A DNA stretch of 21,872 nt from assembly GCA_050747865.1 (NCBI GenBank), contig JBOGJI010000353.1, positions 1-21,872 of the forward strand, read 5' to 3'. Position numbers and translations under genes: made by a program. The notes beneath the pieces are model-generated. The model did no database searches. It was not told where the DNA came from and saw only the letters and a list, made by a program, of their open reading frames with translations. Of the stretch, positions 7,735 through 14,623 are shown piece after piece. Every line of letters begins with the position of its first letter. The first letter of the stretch is position 1. The stretch is from JBOGJI01 sp050747865 (GTDB lineage Bacteria; Acidobacteriota; Thermoanaerobaculia; Multivoradales; JAHEKO01).

Positions 7735-7975
7735 GGCGCAAGGCTCCGGTGAGCGCCAGGTGCAGGTCGTGAGCCGCCCAGCCCAGGTGGAGCACACCAA
7801 AGCCGCTGATCGCGGCGCGCGTCCACGGGCTCAGGACGAGCTGGCCCACGCCGGTGTAGGGGAGCTGGATCGCGTAGCGGTCCCAGCCTGCGCCCCAGGG
7901 GAAGAAGCACAGCACCAGCCCCACTTCCAGGCAGTAGAGGATGAACAGCCCCCACCAGAACGTGAATGCCCGCAT
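7721..7975 (-). CDS. Small membrane protein, unknown function (84 aa)
   Basis: Unrecognised 84-residue hydrophobic protein. There are two probable membrane helices, near residues 5-25 (WGLFILYCLEVGLVLCFF) and 50-72. A short extracytoplasmic or cytoplasmic loop contains a WDRYAIQLPYTG stretch, and a His-Asp-Leu-His motif precedes the basic C-terminus. The start is ATG at 7975, and no purine-rich ribosome site is evident. A TAGAAT -10 box ends only 9 nt upstream, so the mRNA may be nearly leaderless. It is the first gene of the run leading into thiE/tenI-like, acpS, lspA and rluD. Confidence 0.7.
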   Translation of the reverse strand: MRAFTFWWGLFILYCLEVGLVLCFFPWGAGWDRYAIQLPYTGVGQLVLSPWTRAAISGFGVLHLGWAAHDLHLALTGALRRAAR

Positions 7976-7984
7976 CGGACGCCC

Positions 7985-8014
7985 ATTCTAGGCGCTACGC
8001 GGGCAAGCTGTCCC
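7985..8014 (-). promoter_or_regulatory. Candidate promoter of the small membrane protein-thiE-acpS-lspA-rluD run
   Basis: On the minus strand a -10 TAGAAT (7985-7990, 5 of 6) lies 18 bp from a -35 GGGACA (8009-8014, 4 of 6). The predicted start of transcription falls about 3 nt before the ATG at 7975. Confidence 0.45.
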
Positions 8015-8037
8015 GGCACTGGCGTTCGTTCGCCGGG
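8012..8037 (-). terminator. GC-rich hairpin directly after the FecR-gene stop
   Basis: CCCGGC (8012-8017) and GCCGGG (8032-8037) form a perfect 6-bp stem with a 14-nt loop. The stem begins immediately after the stop codon at 8038. No T-tract follows on the minus strand, so it is a weak intrinsic-terminator candidate, or an mRNA 3'-end structure. It overlaps the -35 of the next promoter. Confidence 0.35.
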
Positions 8038-10311
8038 TTAGTCAGGCGAGCGGCTGGAGGCGGCCCGTCCTCGCGATTCGCTGCCGCGCGACGGGGACTC
8101 GCGGCGCGGTGGGGGAGACGAGTAGCTGCGCGACGATCCCGAGGGGCGCGACGAGACGCCGCGCGATGACGACCCGTGAGAAGAGGGCGGCGACGGGGAG
8201 AGGCTGGACGGCGGCCTCGACCTGGAGGAGACTCCCGACGACGGCCGGTCGGGAACCGTCGGGCGAGCTGACGGTCGGGTGACGCTGGGCGGCGCGGTTC
8301 GCTCCGTCGGCGGTGTGCTGCGTGTCGGCGGAGAGTACCGCGGCACCGGCGGCGTAGCGGGCGCGCCGCGCACCGCGTCGATCACGCGGCGCACTGGCGG
8401 CGCGCTGTCGGGAGCCCACCCGGCTTCCGGGCGCGGTGCCACAGGCCGGGTCGCGGGACTGCGCCGCCAGTCCGATCGCTGATCGGGGATCGTTCGCACT
8501 CCGGTGTCAGGACGGCTGCGGTCCGGCGTCGCCGGCGGCCGCACCTGCACCGGCCTGTCGGGAAGCGTGGCGCCCACCTCGCGACGGCTGTCGTCGGAAG
8601 GCGGCGACGGGGCGGTCCGGCTCGGGACACGCACCGAGCGGGCGTCCGGAATCCGCACGGTGGTCCCGGGCGCATCGGGAGAGCGACGCCAGGCGTCGGT
8701 CCCCGGCGTCGTCTCGCCGTCCCGACCCACCGGCCGGCGGATCCCGTCCGTCACCTCGACGGCCGGATAGCCTTCTCCCCGCGGTACCCGCACGACGGTG
8801 CGGCCGCCCTCCGCGGTATCCGGCGGGGCGCCGGATCCGACCCGGCGCAGGGCCTGGCGGCCTACCGTCGGCGACGCGATGCTCCGGCCGCCGGCCTCGC
8901 GCGCCACAATCCGGCGCTCGACGTCGGCGGGGAGATCGGCGGAGCGGGCGATGAACGGCGTCACGTCGGGCAGCTCCGCCCCTCGTCCCGGGCGTGTGGC
9001 CGCGGCGCCGCGGGCGAGGACGTCAACGGCTTCGTGGGGCCGCTGCCAGGCGGCGCGGCTCAGGCCGCTGGTGTCGGTGGTGATGAGGCCGCGCGGCAAC
9101 GCGGTGCGCCCTCCCGGGGGACGCGTATCGGCGGCACGCAGGTGCACGTGGCGGCGCAGATCGCGTTCGTGCAGCCGACCGTGCGACACGAAGGTCCAGT
9201 GCTTGAAATGATTCCAGGAGCCGCCGGCCCAGCCGTAGGAGCCCCAATGGAAGCCGTGTCCGAAGTGGCTGTAGCGCGGCCCGTAGTGCCGCGCGTAGAT
9301 GCCCACCGGGCACCAGCCGACGTAGTCCGGCCCCCAGTACCAGTAGACCCAGGCGGGAGCCCAGCGGCGGGCAGGGAACCAGACCCAGCCGTAGTGGGGC
9401 ACCCAGTCCCAGCTCCCGTAGTGGTAGGTCACCCAGCCCCAGGGCTCCACCGAGACCCAGGACAGGCCAGCCGGCGTGTAGTACCAGTGGCCGGAGGTGT
9501 ACGGCCGCCAGTCGTAGCTCACGGTGGGCCGCCAGGCGTACGAGCCTTCGACATCGACCCAGTCGCCATGCCTCTCGAGCGGCGCCGTGTCATAGGCGAG
9601 GTCGTCCGCCAACTCCTCCGGCACCCGGGCATCGGCGATCCGCTCGTCGAGGTCGTTGCCCCAGGCCTCCAGGCTCGACCAGGCGCCAGGCCGGACGTGC
9701 GCCACCTCCGGCCACTCCTGGCCGTCGACGCTCAACGCCTCCTCGGCCCGCAACACGGAGGATCCGCGTGGCGTCCGCACCTCTACGGTGCCGGAGCGCA
9801 CGGTGACCAGGGTGTGCTGCGCGCCCCGCGAAACAACGGAGAACTGGCCCGGGTCGACCGCGTAGACCGTGGCGTTGCCGGCGTCGACGCGCGGTGTCGC
9901 CGAGCTGGCGGTGACGTCCGGAACCGTGAGCTGGAGCTCGCCGTCGAGCAGCTGAAGCCTCGGGCCTTCGCCGTCCTCCTCGGCGCCGAGCACCGCGAAT
10001 CCCAGCTCGGTGTCGCCTCCGGCGCGCACGCGGGTTCCCTCCGGCAGCACCACCTCGAGCCGGGTCCCCGGGTCGACGTAGAGGCGATCGCCCGGCAGCA
10101 CGGGCTGGTTGATCGAGGTCGCGAACGGCTCTTCCTCACCATCGGCGGGGGCCAGGGTCGCCGTGCCCTCGAGCGTGCGCACGTAACCGTAGGGGGAGCC
10201 CGTCTGGGCCCGCGACGTGTCGGCCAGGAGGAGCAGGAGGGTGAGCAGGGCAAGGGCCAGCAGGACGTCTGTCAGGCCGGGGCGTGCGGTTTCCAGGGAG
10301 AGGCGCTTCAT
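8038..10311 (-). CDS. FecR-domain / YXWRP-repeat envelope protein (757 aa)
   Basis: Large exported or membrane-anchored protein of unknown role. The start is ATG at 10311, with an AGAGG ribosome site about 9 nt upstream. Residues 14-32 form one long hydrophobic segment, a signal anchor or uncleaved signal ending near SRAQ. Residues about 40-205 resemble a FecR domain (GDRLYVDPGTRLEVVLPEGT; then TVRSGTVEVRTPRG), often seen in envelope proteins. Residues 250-373 are extremely Trp/Tyr/Gly/His-rich, with repeated units such as WRPYTSGHW, EPWGWVTYHYG and WDWVPHYGWVW, as in DUF6600-type proteins. From about 400 to the end is a disordered Arg/Pro/Ser/Thr-rich tail whose last ~100 residues are nearly all Ser, Pro and Arg. 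The open frame extends upstream of 10311 across def as a shadow. Its function is not known. Confidence 0.85.
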   Translation of the reverse strand: MKRLSLETARPGLTDVLLALALLTLLLLLADTSRAQTGSPYGYVRTLEGTATLAPADGEEEPFATSINQPVLPGDRLYVDPGTRLEVVLPEGTRVRAGGDTELGFAVLGAEEDGEGPRLQLLDGELQLTVPDVTASSATPRVDAGNATVYAVDPGQFSVVSRGAQHTLVTVRSGTVEVRTPRGSSVLRAEEALSVDGQEWPEVAHVRPGAWSSLEAWGNDLDERIADARVPEELADDLAYDTAPLERHGDWVDVEGSYAWRPTVSYDWRPYTSGHWYYTPAGLSWVSVEPWGWVTYHYGSWDWVPHYGWVWFPARRWAPAWVYWYWGPDYVGWCPVGIYARHYGPRYSHFGHGFHWGSYGWAGGSWNHFKHWTFVSHGRLHERDLRRHVHLRAADTRPPGGRTALPRGLITTDTSGLSRAAWQRPHEAVDVLARGAAATRPGRGAELPDVTPFIARSADLPADVERRIVAREAGGRSIASPTVGRQALRRVGSGAPPDTAEGGRTVVRVPRGEGYPAVEVTDGIRRPVGRDGETTPGTDAWRRSPDAPGTTVRIPDARSVRVPSRTAPSPPSDDSRREVGATLPDRPVQVRPPATPDRSRPDTGVRTIPDQRSDWRRSPATRPVAPRPEAGWAPDSAPPVRRVIDAVRGAPATPPVPRYSPPTRSTPPTERTAPPSVTRPSARPTVPDRPSSGVSSRSRPPSSLSPSPPSSHGSSSRGVSSRPSGSSRSYSSPPPRRESPSRGSESRGRAASSRSPD

Positions 10312-10451
10312 GGCACTTGCCTCTGAAAGCAACTTGTGGGCCAGTGTATCGCGGCCCTCCGGCGCCGGAACATCTGCTCGGTGACGTCTTTCGTACTCTG
10401 GCACGGCCGTCGCCGTCCTCCGCCGCGCACGCCGGCCGGCACCCGCGATGG

Positions 10452-10481
10452 TTGACGCTCCGCGTAAGCCATTGCTAGCCT
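10452..10481 (+). promoter_or_regulatory. Sigma-70-like promoter for the def-cysS run
   Basis: A -35 TTGACG (10452-10457, 5 of 6) and a -10 TAGCCT (10476-10481, 4 of 6) are spaced 18 bp apart. Predicted transcription start is near 10488, leaving a leader of about 30 nt before def. The 207-bp gap from 10312 to 10518 separates the divergent FecR and def genes, and I see no other clear element in it. Confidence 0.5.
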
Positions 10482-10518
10482 GGCACCCTGGCCGGGCGCC
10501 CCGAGCCAGACCCCAACC

Positions 10519-11040
10519 ATGGTCCACCTCCCCATTCGCCTCTATCCCGATCCCATCCTGCGTCAGGCGGCGGCGCCGGTGGAGACCTTCGATGACGAGC
10601 TCGAGGAGCTCATCGACGACATGGTGCAGACCATGCACGCGGCACCCGGGGTCGGCCTGGCGGCTCCGCAGATCGGCCGGTCGATGCGCCTGGCCGTGGT
10701 CGATGTCTCGGCCGGCGAGGACCCGGAGGCCGTCCGCGTGTTGATCAACCCCGAGATCGTGGAACAGGAAGGCTCGGAAGCGGACCTCGAGGGCTGTCTC
10801 TCCATTCCCGACTTCACCGACAAGGTGGAGCGGCCGACGCGGGTCCGCGTGAGAGCGCAGGATCGCACCGGCGAGGTGTTCGAGCTCGAGGGGCAAGGGT
10901 ATGAGGCGCGGGCGATCTGCCACGAGATCGACCACTTGAACGGCGTCCTGTTCACCGACCACTTGCGAGGTCTGCGCGCGGAACGCGCGCGCCGGCACCT
11001 GCGCCGTCTCGAGCACGCGGAAGTGGAGGTCGGCGCTTGA
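10519..11040 (+). CDS. def: Peptide deformylase
   Basis: Metalloenzyme that removes the formyl group from the N-terminal methionine of new proteins. At 173 residues it is a normal bacterial length. All three family motifs are intact: GVGLAAPQIG (44-53), EGCLSIP (91-97, metal ligand Cys93) and HEIDHLNG (135-142, ligands His135 and His139, catalytic Glu136). The start is ATG at 10519; no strong ribosome site is visible. It is the first gene of a coupled run: its stop overlaps the TTG of the lipoprotein gene. Def is usually next to fmt, but fmt is not present here. Confidence 0.96.
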   Translation: MVHLPIRLYPDPILRQAAAPVETFDDELEELIDDMVQTMHAAPGVGLAAPQIGRSMRLAVVDVSAGEDPEAVRVLINPEIVEQEGSEADLEGCLSIPDFTDKVERPTRVRVRAQDRTGEVFELEGQGYEARAICHEIDHLNGVLFTDHLRGLRAERARRHLRRLEHAEVEVGA

Positions 11041-11582
11041 GGCGCGGCGCCAGACGCCTCGCCGCCGTCGTGCCGGCCCTGGCGCTGCTGCTGGCCGCCT
11101 GTGGAGGCAGCTCCTCGCCGTCAGCGCCGCGGCGGGGAGTCATCTTCACGCCGCAGGGTACGCCGGGGGCGAACAGCATCTTCCTGAGCCAGAACCCGGC
11201 AAGCAACGAAGACCGGCTGTTCCTCGACGTGCGCGCGAACGAGGTCACCAACCTGTTCGGCATCAACCTGGAGATCGCCTATCCGCGCGCCGTCCTGCAA
11301 TACGCGGCGGCCTCCGAAGGCGACTTCCTGGCCGGCCCCAATAACGTGGGCACCAGCTTCGTGGTGGCGGAGCCGGCGCAGGGCGAGCTGGTGATCGGCC
11401 TGACCCGGCTGCGCGACGTGCAGGGGCGCAGCGGATCCGGGGTCCTGTGCACCCTCGAGTTCGCGCTTCCGGCGTCCGGCACCGGCTCCTTCACGTTCCT
11501 GGACACCGAGGCCTTCAGGCCCGGACCGACGCTGGATCCTGGAGTGACATGGCTCGCCGGGAGCGTCCAGGTGACCCGGTGA
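11037..11582 (+). CDS. Lipoprotein with cohesin-like domain
   Basis: Secreted lipoprotein of 181 residues. The start is TTG at 11037, overlapping the def stop as TTGA. Two arginine pairs precede a hydrophobic stretch ending in LLLAAC, so Cys22 is the probable lipidated residue. A Gly/Ser/Pro linker follows. Residues about 55-180 read as a single beta-rich domain: LFLDVRANEVTNLFGINLEIAYP, then a stretch beginning LQYAAASEGDFL, and GSGVLCTLEFALPASG. This is the pattern of cohesin-type domains (type I/II cohesin, or the cohesin-like domains found in many non-cellulosomal envelope proteins). No dockerin is in the window. Its stop overlaps the cysS GTG start. The domain call is pattern-based. Confidence 0.72.
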   Translation: MRRGARRLAAVVPALALLLAACGGSSSPSAPRRGVIFTPQGTPGANSIFLSQNPASNEDRLFLDVRANEVTNLFGINLEIAYPRAVLQYAAASEGDFLAGPNNVGTSFVVAEPAQGELVIGLTRLRDVQGRSGSGVLCTLEFALPASGTGSFTFLDTEAFRPGPTLDPGVTWLAGSVQVTR

Positions 11583-13015
11583 CGGCGGAGCAACGTCTCC
11601 CGCTACGGCTCTACAACACGCTGACCCGCCGGATCGAGGCCTTCGAGCCGCTGCGGGAGGGCGAGGTGCGTCTCTACACCTGCGGGCCGACGGTCTACGA
11701 CCGGGCCCACATCGGCAACCTGCGGACCTTCCTGTTCGAGGATCTGCTGCGCCGCACCCTGGCGGTGCTGGGCTACCGGGTCGTGCAGGTGATGAACCTG
11801 ACGGACGTCGACGATAAAACCATCGCCGGCGCCCGGCAACGCGGCGTCTCGCTGGACGAGTTCACGCAGCCGTTCATCGACACCTTCTTCGAGGACCTCG
11901 ACACCCTGCACGTCGAGCGGGCGGAGGAGTATCCGCGCGCCACGCGCCACATCCCGCAGATGATCGAGCTGATCGTCCGTCTGGAGGGGAACGGCCTGGC
12001 CTACCGGCAGGACGGCTCGGTCTTCTTCCGCGTCGGCGCCGATCCCGGCTACGGCCGCCTGCTGTCGATCGACCCGGAGCAGCTGCGCCAGGGCGAGCGC
12101 GTGGCCGACGACGAATACGGAAAGGAGGACGTGCGGGATTTCGTCCTGTGGAAGGGAGCCAAGCCGGGCGAGCCGAGCTGGGAGTCCCCCTGGGGTCCCG
12201 GCAGGCCCGGCTGGCACATCGAGTGTTCCGCCATGAGCATGCACTATCTGGGCGAGACCCTCGACCTGCACTGCGGCGGCGTCGACAACGTCTTTCCCCA
12301 TCACGAGAACGAGATCGCGCAAAGCGAAGGCGCCACGGGCAAGCCGTTCGCGCGCACCTGGCTGCATTCCGAGCACCTCATCGTCGACGGCGAGAAGATG
12401 TCCAAGTCGCTGGGCAATCAGTTCACGCTGCCTCAGCTCCTGGAGCGCGGCGCCGCGCCCAGGGCCCTGCGCTACCTGCTGCTGTCTGTTCACTACCGAC
12501 AGAAGCTCAACTTCACGTTCGAGGCCCTGGCCGCCGCCGCGGCGGCGCTGGCGCGTGTCGACGAGCTGCGGTTTCGCATCCGGCCGGCGAGCGGCGACGA
12601 CACCGCGCCGAGCCTGCTCGACGCCGCTCTAGACGAGTTCAGGGATCGCTTCCTCGTCGCCTTGGCGGACGATCTCAACGTCTCGGCCGCCCTGGCGTCG
12701 GTACACGGGCTGGTGCGTGGGGCGAACCGGGCGGTGGAGGCCGGGGCCGTCGGGCCGCAACGCCGCGACGCCATCATCGCCGCCCTTGCGGAGGCGGATC
12801 GTGTCTTCGGCGTGCTCGACGCCGAGCCCTGGGAGACGAGCCGTGTGCACGACGATCAGTTCAGCGCCGACGAGATCGAGCGACTCCTCGACGAGCGTCG
12901 AGCCGCCCGGGCGGGCCGCGACTTCGCCCGCGCGGACGAGATCCGCGACGAGCTGACGGCCGCCGGCATCGAGATCCAGGACTCGCCGGAGGGAACGCGC
13001 TGGCGCCGCCTGTGA
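11579..13015 (+). CDS. cysS: Cysteinyl-tRNA synthetase
   Basis: Class I aminoacyl-tRNA synthetase that charges tRNA-Cys. The GTG start at 11579 overlaps the lipoprotein stop and gives 478 residues; an alternative ATG at 11549, preceded by GGAG, would add 10. The HIGH-type motif is HIGN (44-47) and KMSKS lies at 273-277. The zinc ligands correspond to Cys35, Cys216, His241 and Glu245, each offset by 7 from the E. coli enzyme. The C-terminal DALR-like helical domain is complete, ending in EIQDSPEGTRWRR. A tRNA-Cys gene lies about 540 bp downstream. Its stop overlaps the next gene by 4 nt. Confidence 0.97.
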   Translation: MTAEQRLPLRLYNTLTRRIEAFEPLREGEVRLYTCGPTVYDRAHIGNLRTFLFEDLLRRTLAVLGYRVVQVMNLTDVDDKTIAGARQRGVSLDEFTQPFIDTFFEDLDTLHVERAEEYPRATRHIPQMIELIVRLEGNGLAYRQDGSVFFRVGADPGYGRLLSIDPEQLRQGERVADDEYGKEDVRDFVLWKGAKPGEPSWESPWGPGRPGWHIECSAMSMHYLGETLDLHCGGVDNVFPHHENEIAQSEGATGKPFARTWLHSEHLIVDGEKMSKSLGNQFTLPQLLERGAAPRALRYLLLSVHYRQKLNFTFEALAAAAAALARVDELRFRIRPASGDDTAPSLLDAALDEFRDRFLVALADDLNVSAALASVHGLVRGANRAVEAGAVGPQRRDAIIAALAEADRVFGVLDAEPWETSRVHDDQFSADEIERLLDERRAARAGRDFARADEIRDELTAAGIEIQDSPEGTRWRRL

Positions 13016-13419
13016 GCGAAGACTCGGCGGTCGCCCGGTTCACCGATGCGCCGCACCCCCGCGGCCGCGGCAGCGTCGCGGAAGCGGCCGGTGCCGCCTG
13101 GCTCGAGCGCCACGGCTACCGGATCCTCGTCCGCAACTACGGTCCCCGCTGGGCCGAGATCGACGTCGTCGCGCGCGAGGGCGACACGCTCTGCTTCATC
13201 GAGATCAAGGCGCGCCGCAACGAAGACCTGGGCTCGCCCCTGGAGGCCGTGACTTCCCAGAAGCAGAGCCAGATCGTGCGCGCCGCCACCCACTACCTGG
13301 TCGAGACCGATTGGCCGGGCCCTTGCCGCTTCGACGTCCTGGGGATGACCGCCGACGCGGGCGGCGACTGGCGCTTCGAGCTCATCCGCGACGCCTTCGA
13401 GGTGCCTCAGCGCGCTTGA
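13012..13419 (+). CDS. YraN / UPF0102 family protein (nuclease-like fold)
   Basis: 135-residue cytoplasmic protein of the UPF0102 (YraN) family, which has a restriction-endonuclease-like fold related to Holliday-junction resolvases but no settled function. Family motifs are GRGSVAEAAGAAWLERHGYR (RGxxGE-AA type), AEIDVVAREGDTLCFIEIKAR (the ExD...ExK core), and GPCRFDVLGM near the end. GTG at 13012 is chosen because it overlaps the cysS stop (GTGA) and the frame matches the family from there. It is the last gene of the def run. The -35 of the following tRNA promoter lies on its stop codon. Confidence 0.88.
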   Translation: MSEDSAVARFTDAPHPRGRGSVAEAAGAAWLERHGYRILVRNYGPRWAEIDVVAREGDTLCFIEIKARRNEDLGSPLEAVTSQKQSQIVRAATHYLVETDWPGPCRFDVLGMTADAGGDWRFELIRDAFEVPQRA

Positions 13420-13444
13420 CACCTCCTCGCAGGCTCTCTATCCT
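13416..13444 (+). promoter_or_regulatory. Strong promoter of the Gly-Cys-Leu tRNA cluster
   Basis: A perfect -35 TTGACA (13416-13421) and a -10 TATCCT (13439-13444, 4 of 6) lie exactly 17 bp apart. Transcription would begin about 6 nt before the tRNA-Gly at 13457. The TGA of the -35 is the stop codon of the YraN gene. Confidence 0.75.
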
Positions 13445-13456
13445 CTGACCCCGCGA

Positions 13457-13531
13457 GCGGGAATAGCTCAGGGGTAGAGCACAACCTTGCCAAGGTTGGG
13501 GTCGCGGGTTCAAATCCCGTTTCCCGCTCCA
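13457..13531 (+). tRNA. tRNA-Gly (anticodon GCC)
   Basis: A complete 75-nt cloverleaf. The acceptor GCGGGAA pairs with TTCCCGC. The anticodon stem CAACC/GGTTG encloses loop TTGCCAA, giving anticodon GCC. The T-arm is GCGGG TTCAAAT CCCGT. The discriminator is T and CCA is encoded. It is first in a three-tRNA cluster. Confidence 0.96.
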
Positions 13532-13553
13532 ATTCGCGCCCCGCGACACGCCC

Positions 13554-13628
13554 GGCGACGTAGCCAAGTGGTAAGGCGAGGGTCTGCAAAACCCTTATTC
13601 GTGGGTTCGATTCCCACCGTCGCCTCCA
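13554..13628 (+). tRNA. tRNA-Cys (anticodon GCA)
   Basis: A 75-nt cloverleaf. The acceptor GGCGACG pairs with CGTCGCC. The anticodon stem AGGGT/ACCCT encloses CTGCAAA, giving anticodon GCA. The T-loop is TTCGATT. The discriminator U, an identity element for cysteine tRNA, is present, and CCA is encoded. It starts 22 nt after tRNA-Gly, so it is very likely co-transcribed. Confidence 0.96.
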
Positions 13629-13676
13629 GACATCCCCGGCAGAACCAGGAATCGACGACGGCGCCCCCTCGGCCAG

Positions 13677-13682
13677 TACAAT
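13677..13682 (+). promoter_or_regulatory. Possible -10 box before tRNA-Leu
   Basis: TACAAT (5 of 6) lies 7 nt before tRNA-Leu, in the 61-nt spacer. Only a weak TCGACG -35 is found, 19 bp upstream. It may add transcription to that from the cluster promoter. Confidence 0.25.
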
Positions 13683-13689
13683 CCCTTCC

Positions 13690-13778
13690 GCCGGAGTGGC
13701 GGAACGGTAGACGCCGGAGACTTAAAATCTCCTGGAGGTAGCCCCTCCGTGCGGGTTCGAGTCCCGCCTCCGGCACCA
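13690..13778 (+). tRNA. tRNA-Leu (anticodon UAA)
   Basis: An 89-nt class II tRNA with a long variable arm. The acceptor GCCGGAG pairs with CTCCGGC. The anticodon stem GGAGA/TCTCC encloses CTTAAAA, giving anticodon TAA. The T-loop is TTCGAGT. The discriminator A, required for leucine tRNA, is present, and CCA is encoded. It is last in the cluster. The gap from 13779 to 13815 before the convergent DUF2911 gene shows no clear terminator. Confidence 0.95.
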
Positions 13779-13815
13779 TAGCCGGAGGCGCGGTGAGCTC
13801 AGCGGACGGCGACGG

Positions 13816-14361
13816 TCAGGCTGCCTGGCCCGCCTCAACCTTGAACGGCACCCGCAGCTTCTCCCACGAGAGCACTACCGCGTTCCCCTCCACGCTGAAG
13901 GTGAGCTCCTCCACGTGGTCGCCGGTCGTCGGCTGCACCTGCACGCGCAGCGCGTCCTGGCTCTCGTCGTAGTCGTAGGCACCCCACTGCTCGGCGACCT
14001 TGTTGAAGACCACGGTCCAGGTCTCCTGGGATGGGATGGTGAAGAGCGCATACGTGCCAGCCGGCAGCGGCTGGCCCTCGATAGTCACGTCACTGGAGAA
14101 GGTGATGGTCGTCGCCTCGTCGGCGCCAGCGCGCCAGACGGCGTCGTACGGCACCAGATCCCCCCAGACGGTGCGGCCGCGGGCCTGAGGCCGGCCGTAG
14201 GTGATCCTCACGTCGACGCCGCCGATGGTCGCCGTGGTCTCGCCATTCTTGCTCTTCCGCTCGGCGTCGTCGCCTCGCTGCTGGCCGAAGGATGGAGCCG
14301 GTCCGGCGAGCAGGACCAGGCTCGCGATCGTCACGGCGGAGCACAAGCTTCGCATGCGCAT
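13816..14361 (-). CDS. DUF2911 family secreted protein
   Basis: 181-residue protein of the DUF2911 family, whose function is not established. The signal peptide spans about residues 1-26 (basic start, hydrophobic SLVLLAG core, probable cleavage near SFG-QQ), so the product should be exported. Family landmarks are VRITYGRPQARGRTVWGDLVPYD, VWRAGADEATTITF, GTYALFTIP and WTVVFNK. The ATG at 14361 is chosen because a perfect AGGAGG ribosome site (minus strand, 14372-14377) lies 10 nt upstream; a second ATG two codons later is possible. The gene stands alone between the tRNA cluster and the divergent dnaB gene. Confidence 0.88.
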   Translation of the reverse strand: MRMRSLCSAVTIASLVLLAGPAPSFGQQRGDDAERKSKNGETTATIGGVDVRITYGRPQARGRTVWGDLVPYDAVWRAGADEATTITFSSDVTIEGQPLPAGTYALFTIPSQETWTVVFNKVAEQWGAYDYDESQDALRVQVQPTTGDHVEELTFSVEGNAVVLSWEKLRVPFKVEAGQAA

Positions 14362-14398
14362 GATCTGTATACCTCCTGAGTCGTTCATGGCCACGCGT

Positions 14399-14404
14399 TG
14401 TATA
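14399..14404 (-). promoter_or_regulatory. Weak -10 candidate for the DUF2911 gene
   Basis: TATACA on the minus strand, 37 nt before the ATG, part of a GTATAC palindrome. No acceptable -35 is seen at 16-18 bp. A second GTATAC (14367-14372) touches the ribosome site. Confidence 0.2.
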
Positions 14405-14566
14405 CGCGGGCGAGCCAGACCGGGTTGCCCAACCCGCCGCCGCAAGTGAGCGAATCAGCGGCGCGATCGCGTCCTGTTCTCTCGGGCGGAAGGGGCGTCG
14501 AGCGACGGCTTCGCCGTTCGCGTCCGGGAGGGACCGCGGCGTCCTCTCCGCCCACTTCCGGACCAC

Positions 14567-14594
14567 TTGCGAGCGGTTCACGGCGGGGCAGAAT
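14567..14594 (+). promoter_or_regulatory. Candidate promoter for dnaB
   Basis: TTGCGA (14567-14572) and CAGAAT (14589-14594) are separated by 16 bp, each 4 of 6 to consensus, with a predicted leader of about 23 nt. The 262-bp divergent spacer (14362-14623) also holds a small hairpin (stem ACGGC/GCCGT, 14505-14517) and otherwise nothing I can name. Confidence 0.3.
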
Positions 14595-14623
14595 GGGGTA
14601 CGCTTCCGGGATCCTTGAGGACG

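Noticed and set aside
10312..11016. N-terminal extension of the FecR protein through the def region
   Set aside because: It is antisense to def, and a signal anchor with a ribosome site marks the true start at 10311.
14505..14517. Hairpin ACGGC-TTC-GCCGT in the DUF2911-dnaB spacer as a terminator or riboswitch
   Set aside because: The stem is only 5 bp, no T-run follows, and no conserved riboswitch core is visible.
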